Both the position numbers and the translations under genes were made by a program. The notes beneath the pieces are model-generated. The model was not told the origin of the DNA. It did no database searches and saw only the letters and a list, made by a program, of their open reading frames with translations. DNA of 64,000 nucleotides, taken from NCBI GenBank assembly GCA_963513935.1, contig OY740773.1:103215291-103279290 (forward strand), given 5' to 3'. This document shows positions 13,301-25,802 of this stretch, in pieces (within the stretch, counting starts at the first letter, position 1; each line of letters begins with the position of its first letter). The stretch comes from Aphrophora alni (lineage: Eukaryota > Arthropoda > Insecta > Hemiptera > Aphrophoridae).

Positions 13301-15722
13301 TCATGTAAACTTTCATATCTTTACGATGTATAGTTAGGGAGCTACAGGCGTTTTAAAAAGGTATTGCAAGTGGCGAACGTGAAATGTTAAAATCTGGTAT
13401 TTTTATTGACATATAAGTTGCAATAACTCTTAAACCATTTGAGATTTCGAAGTGATTTTTTCAGGGTTTATTCTCCTTTCAACTCTACATTTTTTGATAC
13501 CCATATCGTTGGTTTAAAAATTTTTTGATCTTTTTTGAAAAAACTTTAAACTGCAATTACTCGTAAACCCTTTGAGATTTCAAAGTTTTTTTTCTCAGGG
13601 TTTATTCTCCTTTTAATTCTGCATCTCTCAATACCCAAAACATTGGTATTGTAAAATGTTAAAATTTTTACAAAAAATTAGATAAAAATGATAAAAATAT
13701 TTAAAATTTTGAAATTTCAATAGCACCAATCGACTCCAAATTTAATTCTGCTTCTTGTAAGCTATAGAAACATTCAAAAATCAAAAACTCACTTTTTCGC
13801 CTAAAAAAGTTGCAAGGGGGGACCTTACTATTTTGGAAAGTTGGAAAATTGGCTGTTTTCTCGGTTTAATTACTCAGAAACTATAAGAGATATTTTCGAT
13901 TTGAAAATACCACAGTAAAATTTGAACTTTCTTCTTTCTTCATGTAAACTTTCATATCTTTACGATGTATAGTTAGGGAGCTACAGGCGTTTTAAAAAGG
14001 TATTGCAAGTGGCGAAACGTGAAATGTTAAAATCTGGTATTTTTATTGACATATAAATTGCAATAACTCTTAAACCATTTGAGATTTCGAAGTGATTTTT
14101 TCAGGGTTTATTCTCCTTTCAATTCTACATTTTTTGATACCCATATCGTTGGTTTAAAAATTTTTTGATCTTTTTTGAAAAAACTTTAAACTGCAATTAC
14201 TCGTAAACCCTTTGAGATTTCAAAGTTTTTTTTCTCAGGGTTTATTCTCCTTTTAATTCTGCATCTCTCAATACCCAAAACATTGGTATTGTAAAATGTT
14301 AAAATTTTTACAAAAAATTAGATAAAAATGATAAAAATATTTAAAATTTTGAAATTTCAATAGCACCAATCGACTCCAAATTTAATTCTGCTTCTTGTAA
14401 GCTATAGAAACATTCAAAAATCAAAAACTCACTTTTTCGCCTAAAAAAGTTGCAAGGGGGGACCTTACTATTTTGGAAAGTTGGAAAATTGGCTGTTTTC
14501 TCGGTTTAATTACTCAGAAACTATAAGAGATATTTTCGATTTGAAAATACCACAGTAAAATTTGAACTTTCTTCTTTCTTCATGTAAACTTTCATATCTT
14601 TACGATGTATAGTTAGGGAGCTACAGGCGTTTTAAAAAGGTATTGCAAGTGGCGAAACGTGAAATGTTAAAATCTGGTATTTTTATTGACATATAAATTG
14701 CAATAACTCTTAAACCATTTGAGATTTCGAAGTGATTTTTTCAGGGTTTATTCTCCTTTCAATTCTACATTTTTTGATACCCATATCGTTGGTTTAAAAA
14801 TTTTTTGATCTTTTTTGAAAAAACTTTAAACTGCAATTACTCGTAAACCCTTTGAGATTAGAAAGTTTTTTTTCTCAGGGTTTATTCTCCTTTTAATTCT
14901 GCATCTCTCAATACCCAAAACATTGGTATTGTAAAATGTTAAAATTTTTACAAAAAATTAGATAAAAATGATAAAAATATTTAAAATTTTGAAATTTCAA
15001 TAGCACCAATCGACTCCAAATTTAATTCTGCTTCTTGTAAGCTATAGAAACATTCAAAAATCAAAAACTCACTTTTTCGCCTAAAAAAGTTGCAAGGGGG
15101 ACCTTACTATTTTGGAAAGTTGGAAAATTGGCTGTTTTCTCGGTTTAATTACTCAGAAACTATAAGAGATATTTTCGATTTGAAAATACCACAGTAAAAT
15201 TTGAACTTTCTTCTTTCCTCATGTAAACTTTCATATCTTTACGATGTATAGTTAGGGATCTACAGGCGTTTTAAAAAGGTATTGCAAGTGGCGAAACGTG
15301 AAATGTTAAAATCTGGTATTTTTATTGACATATAAATTGTAATAACTCTTAAACCATTTGAGATTTCGAAGTGATTTTTTCAGGGTTTATTCTCCCTTCA
15401 ATTCTACATTTTTTGATACCCATATCGTTGGTTTAAAAATTTTTTGATCTTTTTTGAAAAAACTTTAAACTGCAATTACTCGTAAACCCTTTGAGATTTC
15501 AAAGTTTTTTTTCTCAGGGTTTATTCTCCTTTTAATTCTGCATCTCTCAATACCCAAAACATTGGTATTGTAAAATGTTAAAATTTTTACAAAAAATTAG
15601 ATAAAAATGATAAAAATATTTAAATTTTTGAAATTTCAATAGCACCAATCGACTCCAAATTTAATTCTGCTTCTTGTAAGCTATAGAAACATTCAAAAAT
15701 CAAAAACTTTGCAGTTTTTTTA

Positions 15723-15794
15723 AGCGAAAAGTGAATTTTTTATTGTTTTTATTGCTTAATAGAAGCAGAATTAAATTTGGACTGTAGGGGTGCT
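15723..15794 (-). repeat. Inverted partial satellite copy at the array border
   Basis: Just past the last partial monomer, GCGAAAAGTGAATTTTT and then AGAAGCAGAATTAAATTTGG..GGGGTGCT are the reverse complement of the monomer stretch running from AGCACCAATCGACTCC through ACTCACTTTTTCGC, with point changes and a shortened middle. It faces the final monomer across about 13 bp, giving an imperfect hairpin at the array edge. Confidence 0.8.
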
Positions 15795-16162
15795 AGGGTA
15801 ATTAAATAAATAATAAATGCTAGAAAATGTGATACAAATTTTAATTCTAAAAAAAAGAAAAAATATTTGACAATTATATGTACATAACAACGTAGAAATA
15901 AGCCCTTTATAACGCAGGTAAAGTTAAATTTATAAAACATTTGACTTAACTTAAATATTAAATTTTAAAACATAACAAAACAGCAAACAACTACAGTACA
16001 TACAACCACGTTTTTTTCATTTTTTTACTTTTTGGACAGATAGCCTTATAACATATAACATTCAACTTTCATTTTAAAACTCATCATTTAACAGTCATAA
16101 ATAAAATGTAACATCAGTATGATAGGTTCAATAGAAACAAATAAGAGTTATTTATTAGTTTA

Positions 16163-16389
16163 TACAGGGCGATTCAAAATTAAACGGCCCTATATTTCGG
16201 GAATTGATTCTTATATAAACTTGAAACCGGAATTGTTTACTTTTACTTGTAAAAACACAAAATGGCCGATAGACTGAAAATGAAGTGTTTGCTGACCTAT
16301 GTTTATATAAACTTTTTTTTTTTTTTTTTAAATTTTACCTCTAAAATCAGTTCCCAAAATATTGCCGTGTAATTTTTAATTAACCTGTA
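16163..16389. mobile_element. Short TIR element (TACAGGG family), copy A
   Basis: 227-bp unit bounded by TACAGGGCGATTCAAAATT on the left and ...AATTAACCTGTA on the right. The first ~55 bases are an imperfect inverted repeat of the last ~55 (TACAGG..ATT..AAAATT..CGGC..ATATTT..GGGAA.TGATT). Its ends and its internal GACCTATGTTTA motif recur at 29936-30900 and 33790-34508, which makes it a family of non-autonomous DNA elements rather than chance. No coding capacity. The superfamily is not identifiable from the termini alone. Confidence 0.6.
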
Positions 16390-18016
16390 TAATTTGTTTT
16401 AATAATTTCAGTTGGTTTGCTGAAACCATTTGTAATGAGCATTTGTAATTCCTGGACATTAAAATTTTGCGTTCACAGTAACAAATTAAACTCAAAATTA
16501 GGCGAGACATTTTAAAACAAATACAAGTAAGCGGATAATAAGAATTCTTCAAAACACTAATAATAATTAGTCATTTTTCACTGGTATAAAAAAGACAATA
16601 CTATTCATTTTCTACAGATTTATAATTTAAATCTAAGGAATGAAAATATACTTTATAAAAACCTTCCAGAGGGAAAGTAGTTATAATTCGACATTAGAAA
16701 TCTAGCCTGTAACATGACACACTATTTTGAAAACGACTCTAGTTTGAACGAGGAATTTCTATAGAAATTTAACATACAAATTATTATTATTTAGCAAAAA
16801 ATATTTACTAAATTATTAGAATATCAAAATGTTGTTTGTAATAGAACAAACCACATCCAAAATTAGAGTGTATCTATCAAAATATAATTTAAATTTGTAG
16901 GAGGTTTATATAAATCTTATCTGTATTCTTACAATTAAGAATCTATAATATGTGAAACTAGTAGAGTACATATTTACTATTCAACATGTTCTGGCTACGT
17001 TAGATATGATTTTACAAACACCAGAAACAGATTAGATTAGGTTTTAAAGAAATTATGAACAGGTTAGGTTACATTTTACAGACTATGTACAGGTCACTAT
17101 TATCCATTGAATACTGTAACAATGTCGTTGCTTACTCAGATACACTGCACATACATACTCTGCCAAGTTAAATTAAGTGGAATTTCATATTGAACCTATC
17201 TACAATTTTTTTTTTAAATTTCAACACAATATTGTATCAAGAAAGAACAAATAACCACCTTAAAACTTGAATATTTTAACTTTAAGCTCGTTATCATCAA
17301 TGTAAAAAAGTAAACAAAAAGAAAATTTTATTCATTGCCTAAGTTTGACAAATAAATAAATCCTATAATTTGCAACAAAACCACTAGTATTATACTGATT
17401 AAACAATTTCTCAGTGTTCAGTTTTGTTTATTTTAACAACATTTTCTCTATAAAATAAAAACCTAATAAAGCCAACGCTAGTAACAACTAATTAAACTTA
17501 AACCTATATAAAAACCTATTAAATACAGTGTCAGTCATGAATAAGATACCTGAATCCATGGTAACACAATGTGGTGGTATAAACTAAGTGTCATAAAACT
17601 AATCTGCAAGTTTCAGGAGGCTGAGTTCGAGTTTACTTAAGATCTAGTCTTGAAACAGTAGTTGGTAACGTATAAGTTACAAGTCATTTGGAATGCCGAG
17701 AATTATATTTTATTATAGAATGTTGATATTTATAGAGAATGAGGAAAATAAATGTAACAAGCTAGTGTAGTATGACACCATAAAAGATATGAAAACATTT
17801 TAAATGGTGTCGATTTTGGAATTTTTTATGATTGTTAAAATTTGTCTTTAGATTTAAATATTTTGTAAATTATTTAATATGTTTGACAACATTCGTTTTT
17901 TTAATGGTAACTTATTTTATTGTCGATTTTGATAGAAAATTTAAATGTAAAACAATTTTATTCTTGATTCATTTTATAAATTCATAACCATTCATCGGAT
18001 ATAGGAACTCAATTCT
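16390..18016. other. Intergenic AT-rich DNA, no gene seen
   Basis: All frames are broken at short intervals. No tRNA, transposase motif or tandem repeat recognised. GGTTAGGTTAC-like insect motifs near 17030-17070. Confidence 0.6.
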
Positions 18017-18235
18017 TACTAGGTTTACTAGATTTTTAACACTTTGGGAACTAGATTGGAGGCTCTGAAATCTTACTAAGCTAGCTAGATTTTTAAAACT
18101 TTGGGAACTAGACAGGAGGCTTTCAAATCGTACTAGGCTTGCTAGATTTTTAAAACTTGGGAACTAGAAAGGAGGTTCTCAAATTTTACTAGGTTTGCTA
18201 GATTTTTAACATTTTGGAACTAGACAAGTAGATAT
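18017..18235 (+). repeat. 57-bp minisatellite, four units
   Basis: TACTAGGTTTACTAGATTTTTAA...TTTGGGAACTAGA..GGAGG repeats at 18017, 18074, 18131 and 18187 (periods 57, 57, 56) with several substitutions per unit. Each unit contains repeated CTAG tetramers and a GGGAACTAGA core. Not related to the 640-bp satellite. Non-coding. Confidence 0.9.
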
Positions 18236-19017
18236 GCAATAAACAGGGCAGTCCAAAAGTAAATTAGCCAGTTTATAGAATTTTTGTGCCACTTAGAACC
18301 ATCCAATTTAATACTGTCCTGTGTAATTTTCTATAAAAACTATGTAAGTTATAAAACGAACTTAGGACAATCTTTTTTTATTTTTTTCATTTAAAAAAAA
18401 TGACCATTTATGTTTATTATATATTTTTTTATAATACATCCATAACCAGTTATTTTACCATCTCTAGCCAAGATATAAGCAAACATTAAAAACCCATATT
18501 ACTAAATAAAAAATATTTCGATAAACAATTAAGAAAAAAAAAACTGTAACACTGAAACTCATTGTTCAACATACCAACAACAAAATATAATTTTCTGTGT
18601 TTTTTTGCAATGCAGTATATTCTAGTATAGAATATGTAAATTAGATAAGATAAAAAAATAATTACCAAAGCCTACTGTGGTCATAGAAGTGAAATATCAT
18701 ATAGAAACAGAAGAAATTAGGTTTGTATCAAATTGCTGGATGCAACTACAGACCTACGCATTAAATTAAAGGCACTTTTCAATGTCTTCAAGTTATGCTC
18801 TTCATCGGATCATTTTTGATGCAGAGCACTTTCAAGCCTTGTGAGAAAATTACATACTAACTTGCAACAATCAGTAAATGCATTTTATTCCTAGCAATAA
18901 TATATTCAAATTTATATTGGTTATCCTAGCAAATGTAAATGATTAAATTGTATTCTCTTGTATTAGTTAATAATAAAACATTCCTTCAGGAGCTATTCAC
19001 TTACAGTGCTATGAGCT
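18236..19017. other. Intergenic, possible tiny MITE only
   Basis: 18243-18336 begins ACAGGGCAGTCCAAAAG and ends near TACTGTCCTGTGT, weakly inverted, resembling mariner-type termini. Otherwise nothing is recognised. Confidence 0.4.
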
Positions 19018-19218
19018 TCGCAATCCTGAGGAAACCTAACTAGATATATACATTTTTTCATGTAGTCTCTGCGTTAGATCTCTTTCTTTCATCTTTCCTA
19101 TCAAATCTCTCTTGATCAACTCTTGTTCTCTTCGGACTATGATACTGTAAGAGTAGTCGGAGGCTTGGGGATTTATTTTATGTCCTTTTCTTCGATTTTT
19201 TTTATAAGGCAATGATGA
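19018..19218 (-). repeat. Interspersed repeat family R, copy 1
   Basis: Reverse-oriented copy of a ~210-bp family. Diagnostic blocks on its own strand are GCCTTATAAAAAAA, GAACAAGAGTTGATCAAG, GATAGGAAAGATGAAAG, GAGATCTAAC and ACTACATGAAAAAA. Other copies are at 32812, 35871, 36051 (-), 41845, 43158 and 51217 (-). No clear A/B box, TIR or protein, so SINE versus DNA-element origin is unresolved. Confidence 0.8.
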
Positions 19219-22200
19219 CTGAGAAGTTTTTTACTTTTAAAGAAAATTTCCTAAGTGATTATTTTTTGTTTCCTTCAATGTGAAGAATGAAATTAGTTTA
19301 AATTAATTTTTTTATCAAAATCAATGATTAAAAACAAATTAAAAACCACCATTTTCTCTATCTAAAGCGTAACAAGAGTGTCGCCATTTAAATTTTTGTT
19401 CATAACTAATAAGGTTTCAAAAAAACTGGCTGACATACTTATTTTAATCACTCTGTATTTTATAAACTTGATATGCTTGAAAAAAGTTAGGTTAGGTTAA
19501 GTTCTGATATGAAAATGTTAGAATAAAAGCAGTTTGGTTTTTATTAAAAGTACAAGAACGTATGGCTGTTAAATAGTATTGGGGGAACAGAACCTTTACA
19601 CGAGGAATGTCTACTAAAAAAGCTATATTATTAAATAACTAAGAAAGTTTTACAAAACAAGGACGGCACTAATGTAAAAGTAAACATTCTAGATCTAAAA
19701 GTCACTCCAACTTAAGTCACCAAAACGAACAAAGTGTTTTATAATGGGATGAATCAATAATGATGGTTCAAAACCAATATTGTCTAATAAGAGCTTTTAT
19801 ATCGCCAATCAAGATTGTCAAATTTTGCAAATCATTGCTAGATTGATCTACAATTATTGACAATAATGATTACAGATTTATGAACGCTTCTTTACTTTTT
19901 TAACTCATAAAATTGAAAATTAAACTAAATATCGTACAAAAACAGGAAAGTTTTTTGTATACTGTAACTTTATGAAAATTGTATTAATACTGAGAATGTG
20001 CCTAATTTAAAAAAAATTATCCACAACAAACTTGGAGGCGTCTTGTTAGTGCATGCTGGCTACTTTTCTATATAAAAATAATGATTTGAAAGAAATGTAT
20101 TAATTTGTGTACAATTAAGTAAAGTGTTGTTAGATATGAGAATCCAAATGTTTAAATAATAAATACAGTATATATACATATATTTATATGATGTTGATTA
20201 TACATAGCAGCCAGTTGACATAATTTTAATTTCTAGAAAATATACATGATAGAGGCCAGATAAGTTTGATTTTTAGGTTATATTGATTTTACAAAATATA
20301 GAACTTAGTATTCAATTTGACAATGTTGTACTTAAGAATTCATGCTTTAAAGTCTACTTATGCATGTTTAACCTTTTCTATAAATTTGTCCATAGAAGAG
20401 AATGGTAAATTAAAAAGGATTTTCACAATATTGTTTAGAAGTTTTGAAGCAGATGATGCACTGTTTTCTTTACTAAACAGTCTGTGGTGTTATGGCTCAA
20501 GAACCCGACTACCAGTGATAGAAATTTGCCAAAATTTTTTTACATAAAAAGCCTCATCTTTTTTTTTTACTTGCTTGTAAAAAAAATATTTTTTAATTTA
20601 GCATGTTGATTTTCATCTTTCTATAAACAGAAAATGTATAAAACTTGATAAAAATAACCATTCCGATAAATAGTTTTGTCTTTATCATTGTTAATGGGAA
20701 CTATAGTGGACAACTTTCTTTAAGATATCTGGAAATTACTTTTATAATTCTAATTCTTTTTGTATAATAAACATTAATTGTTATATAAATTATTGTTTTG
20801 TTTTAAATAAATAATTCTTTTGATAAAAAAGCTTTTTTTTTTTTAATGACACCGTATTATTTTGGAAGCTTTAATTTTTAAATTGTCCGTTGACCAAGTC
20901 TAAAGCATGACTAAACTTGTGTTTACAATAAACTTAAGTATTAACTTTTAATGAACTGTTAAATTCCCTTTCTTAGATTAACTTATAAAAGTTAATTTTT
21001 TCCATATTTATACCAAAATTTTTTATTTTATTGTTTTTTAAATTTCATTATACCAAAATCTACGTCCAACAAAAACATCCAATGGATAGGCCTACAAAAA
21101 ACAGCAATAAAATTTGGGTCGTATAATGACATCACACCGGCTGTATACCGAATATTCAATCCAAAATTTAAAGTCCATTTCTAGTTATCACCATTGAAAG
21201 TTATATGATATAACCTAAGAAAATCTTTTTTTTAAATATAACTACTGATTTTTCAAAGTTCAACATTGTCAAACCAAATAAAAAAGTACAAGCTTTACCT
21301 GTTAAACAAAATTTAATTCAATTAATTCGTAACTTATTATACATAACTTTCAAAACAAATTTTAGAAGAAGCCCAAATACCTAGAGCATTCAATTATAAA
21401 ATTTGGCATATTACAATATATATATAGTCTGTCTTAATTAGGCCTAATGTTAAATAGTTAATATTACAATTAGGATAAATGATGATAATTTAAACCTCTA
21501 ATTTGTACACAATATTTTCGGATTTTCTAAAATAATATTAATGTATACATTTCTTTAGCATAAATTTAAATAAATAAAAAATTATGACTAACAAATTTCT
21601 TAAACATGGTAAAGCTTCATTACAAAATGATCACCAGTGTAGGTATAAAGAAAAATTGTAGAATTACTCCTGGCGAACATTTAATAATGAACTTTGTGAA
21701 CGTGCTATATGTCTAACAACCCACTTTCTGATTAAAATGTTTGTTATTTTTTACATTTAAAAAATAACACAATTTTTACAACTTCAAATTCAAAACTGTA
21801 ATGAATAACATGTGTGTTAAATATACAATTACCAAACATAGTTTGATATTATCTAGTCTAAAAGATATAATTGGAGACATTCAATATAAATTATTCTTTT
21901 AAAATAAATTCTTTGTACACAATAATATAACTAGCACTGCAGTCTAGTTACCTGTATTTAATTTTCAACCTGTTTTACTCATATTTATGTCTGGCAATAA
22001 AATTAATAGTAATCACTCACTGGATGTCTTAACCATTAAAGCTTTCTGCAACAATAATAGCTTTGAGTTTCAATGTACCATTGTCAAGTTTTTCAATTTT
22101 TTAACAGTACATGTGTAATGTGAACATGTTAAATTTATGTGCTAAAGAAGTAGGGGTGCTGTAAACACTAGACCTCGTTCCTCAATGGAAGTGCAAACAA

Positions 22201-24631
22201 TCTGTGTTTTACTAATTCATTGTTTACATAAAAGTTAAGGTGAAATTTATATCAAATTTTAGGAAAACTCATAGTGTAAATAATAATATAATTATTTACA
22301 CTCATAGTGTAAATAATAGGTTGTTATGAAAATAATAATGTATTTAATATTTTTGTATCTATAAAACTCGAAAAGAATGTCATTTTTGATAGAGTAAAAA
22401 TTTCCTGTGGAAAATTTTAGATAGGGTAATGATATAAATTTCATTTTCTATAAATTGTACAACAGCTCGTTATACCTTGATTACAACTGTATAATATTTT
22501 GAAGTGTACTATATATTCTAGTTGGAACACTATCATTCATGTCGTGGAACTGTTAGGAGTAGCCAACATTTTAAAACAAAACAAAAAACAACCTAGTATA
22601 AGACACCATTCAGTCTACTTGGACATTATCATTCGGCCTAAATTTCATAGAGATTGGTGGACATATTTGTCTGTAACTGCATAACAAACACAAAAACCAA
22701 CATACAATTACATACACATTACAATACATTTCCAACTGGTTGAATTAAATACACTTAGTACGGTTTTGTGAAAAATTCATTTTCAATCATCAAAATAAAA
22801 ATACACAATAAATATAATTTATTGTGAATATAATAATGCAAGTGTCTTATCATTCACCACTTTCTAAACGACCTGAAACTTTACTTTTCAAAAATAACAT
22901 TCAATTATGTTCCATGTATTTTTTGACTGTAATGTATTTTGTTCTGCAATATTGGTAGCCCTACACTGTTTACCGAGCATTAGTTGTGACTCAACATTTG
23001 AATGAAAAGTGTTGTTTTTTTGTATGAATTGTGTTTCATAGTCTTGATAGCGCACATGATAACATTCGTAGTTCCGAAGTGGAGAGAATAAAGAGTGATA
23101 GTGAATATGAATTATGAAAAAGTGATGCTAAATTTTTTGCTTGTATTTATCTAGCTTTGATAACTCTAGCTTTCTTGAAAATTATTAAAAAAATTAACAA
23201 AATTGAGAACATCCAGCAAAAATCATAAGTGCATAAATTTTTTTTGTATATTAGTTTTTCCTTCTACAAAAAAAGGATGAAAACTTGTTGTAATAGCATG
23301 TTATGTTATTTGTTTATGACAGTTTAATCAAAGCCTCACATTTTCACTAGTTTTAATTGCCGCTGCTATGTGCAGCCACTGGAATAATGAGTTCCCCAAT
23401 GGGTTAAACATAGAATGACATGACTCATGCCGAAAGTGCCCTTCACAGTGACATAATGGTAAATAGAATCTGAGAGGAGTTATATTACTCAGACACATGA
23501 CACAATTCACAAAAGTATAATAAAATATTTAAATACAATACTTCCACAATATAATATCTGAATTGTTATTGTATGTTCAGCTTATATCATCTTGTACATT
23601 CCTACAATATTTAGATAAAAGAAGCATTGGGTTGAGAAATAAATGCATGGTGTTTGGAGTTTTTATTTGCCAATGGTATGTTCATTATCGGAGTAGAACA
23701 GAAGGGACAAAGATTTGTGGCGTAACCAGTAGAATAAAAAATGTAACTAAACATACGTTTTTAATGAAATCGTTAATTTAAAAAAAGAATAACTTAATAT
23801 CAGGCTTTACCCTGGATTATATAAGAAACAGATAATTGATATTTTATCTACAAAAATAATGACCGAGACAAAAATTAACGAGACTAAGGAAAACAATTTT
23901 ATTAATTAAAAAAAATAATTAATTTCTTATTTAAAAACACATTTTATAATCGCAAATCCTGTCTTTAAAGCATGCTAAAACAACTGTTCAACACTAGGTA
24001 AAACATCTACCGCAAATTATTCTCCTCTTCTTGAACGATTAAAATACTTATTAAAAAATATATATAAACACCAATATACAATAAACTAAAAATGTGTAAA
24101 TATTATATCGTACACTGTTACTTTGAATAAATTAAATACATGATATAATGCAAAACTTAATCTTCAACAAATGACGTACAACCACATCTTAAGACTTAAA
24201 AACAACATATCTTTGGGTTAGCGTGAACAACTAAAGTTACGTTTAAGTTCTATACTTTTGCACTTTCGGAGTATTTTTATAAACTAATATATATATATTT
24301 GTATTGGAAGGTAGATTAAATAACGGTGATATTTAGAGTTTATAATAGTAATATTAGCTTTTAATGTTATTTAAAATCAAATTTATCTTTTAATGAAAAA
24401 TAAATCAATTATAAAAAGAGGAAGTTGAACTTGGGGATTTATTAGTTTTTCTTTTAGAATGAATGAAAGCAAAATATAATTGTTTAGCTTGTAAAAATGC
24501 AAGACCAAAATACTTTGGTGTAGACATGTTAAAATTGTTGTGTTGCTTTTTGCATTTTTGCTTGATATGTGGTGTAATGGAAACGTGTCTCTTTAAATAT
24601 CCATGACAAACTAAATTGGAAGTTTTATTTC
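19219..24631. other. Intergenic AT-rich DNA, no gene seen
   Basis: About 5.4 kb with only short chance ORFs (at most 86 codons) lacking recognisable motifs or splice context. Contains the GTTAGGTTAGGTTA run at 19487-19500 and a small direct/inverted motif CTCATAGTGTAAATAATA at 22268-22318. A low-complexity region rather than a gene desert with hidden RNA genes, as far as can be seen by eye. Confidence 0.55.
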
Positions 24632-24717
24632 AGACTAGAGGTGCAGTGAAGGCTTTTTGGTCCTCATAAAATTCTAAAATCTCGACTATCCAAAAAGCCT
24701 TCAAATCACTTCTAGTC
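24632..24717. ncRNA. Imperfect ~86-nt hairpin, miRNA-like or tiny MITE
   Basis: Left arm AGACTAGAGGTGCAGTGAAGG CTTTTTGG and right arm CCAAAAAGCCTTCAAATCACTTCTAGT pair over about 26 positions with a few internal mismatches, around a ~30-nt AT-rich loop. The size, imperfect pairing and single-copy appearance fit an animal pre-miRNA, but a short inverted-repeat transposon derivative fits equally well. No seed sequence was recognised, so the ncRNA call is tentative. Confidence 0.3.
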
Positions 24718-25335
24718 CATTGGCTAACAAAAATTCTAAAATTTGTTTCTTCAGTAAATTTAAAGATATAGGACGTACTTTCAAAGCTGCATCATTTATG
24801 TAAATAAAAAGCAGAAATACAAACAATTTAAATATATATGCATCAAATTGTGATTAGATCTTGTCTTATTTATTAGATGATGACAAGTTTCATTTATATT
24901 TATGGATTTTTATACAAATTATTATATTTCTATCTATTATTTTGTACTTTGTACAATGTTGTGTCATGTTGAGGAGAGATTAGGTTACAGTCTTAACCTT
25001 GTCCCAAAAAACATTGATTCTTTATATATCTATAATAACACTAAACAATTATATTTCACTCATACCTAGATTAACTCTAAACCCTTACACTCTTATCAAA
25101 CTTCCCCCAAAATCATAACAACCTCCTATTTTCTTAGTACTGTAACACGTTTAACCGAAAAAGGAATTATAAAATTAAGTAGGCCTAACTGAAATGAGAA
25201 AATTTCAAAAAATTACTACAAATAAATAATACTTTTTATGTCTCTGTAGAGCTGTTATGAAACAGTTTTTCTGTTTTCCCCCATATTATTTTGATTTAAT
25301 TTCTCTAATAAAATCACCTTAGTAAAATTTGTATT

Positions 25336-25341
25336 TTTATT
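25336..25341 (-). promoter_or_regulatory. Candidate poly(A) signal of the PP2A B'' gene
   Basis: AATAAA on the minus strand about 230 nt past the stop codon at 25571. It is the nearest consensus signal seen, but other AT-rich variants follow, so the actual 3' end is uncertain. Confidence 0.3.
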
Positions 25342-25570
25342 GTTAGACAATAATTCATTTATACATCTAAACAAAACCATCCTGATTATAATGTTAGATA
25401 GTATAAACATGCTCATTACAAGTATTAACAAACACATACAAATATTAAAAGTATTGAAGACTGCAAAATTAAATAAATTACAGTATACGTCATGAATACT
25501 TACGCTCAATAACATCCTGTGTCACATTTAATCTACCTTCCTTTTCCGAATTATATCTAATATATAATAT

Positions 25571-25802
25571 CTACATAGAACAATCGTCACTATCTGCAGC
25601 GTAGTCGGCAGAATCTGACGACGATTCATCTTGATCATCGAAATCCGTCACAGTAAGGCTCGGTTGTGGTTGTGACCAATCCCTTTTAGGCCGAGGTTTA
25701 TTGCCACCCCCTTCCGTATTATTGTTTGTGAAAGTATGACTACTTAAAATATGGTCCAAGTTTGGAGACAGTGCGTCTTCTCCTTCCCCATCTTCATCTC
25801 CG
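25571..25802 (-). CDS. PP2A B'' regulatory subunit, last exon (acidic tail)
   Basis: 232-nt terminal coding exon with acceptor TTTTTCCAG just upstream, ending in TAG at 25571-25573. The frame enters with the third base of a codon (phase 2). This matches the two bases (TT) left by the donor at 40228/40227, so the junction codon is TTC and the reading continues NQEE-F-GDEDGEGED. The encoded 77 residues are rich in D, E and S (GDEDGEGEDALSP, later DFDDQDESSSDSADY) with a basic RPKRDW patch, so the tail is probably disordered. Assignment to the PP2A gene rests on phase, strand and acidic continuity rather than on homology, because the C-termini of this family vary. It could instead be the last exon of a different minus-strand gene. 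Confidence 0.65.

Larger units (their letters stand above)
1..15709 (+). repeat. Satellite array, ~640-bp monomer, ~24.5 copies
   Basis: Head-to-tail tandem array that runs off the left edge. Taking the motif CTTCTTGTAAGCTATA as unit start, monomers begin at 1, 642, 1281, 1921, 2560, 3196, 3833, 4473, 5112, 5753, 6391, 7031, 7672, 8312, 8951, 9591, 10546, 11187, 11828, 12471, 13112, 13751, 14391, 15031 and 15670 (last one partial). Spacings are 636-643 bp except one of 955 bp. Units are nearly identical, differing by scattered SNPs, by the length and sequence of the linker after TTGCAAGGGGG, and by loss of triplets in the GATAATAAT/GATAAAAAT stretch. All frames are closed and no gene is visible. 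This is typical satellite DNA, possibly pericentromeric or heterochromatic, but the location is inference. Confidence 0.97.

Noticed and set aside
1..15709. Possible CRISPR-like or gene-family array
   Set aside because: Uniform 640-bp monomers with no unique spacers and no ORFs. It is satellite DNA.
23328..23510. Cys/His-rich 60-codon ORF suggesting a zinc finger
   Set aside because: CVMC...CHCEGHFRH...C spacing does not fit a known finger, the ORF is at chance length and there is no exon context.
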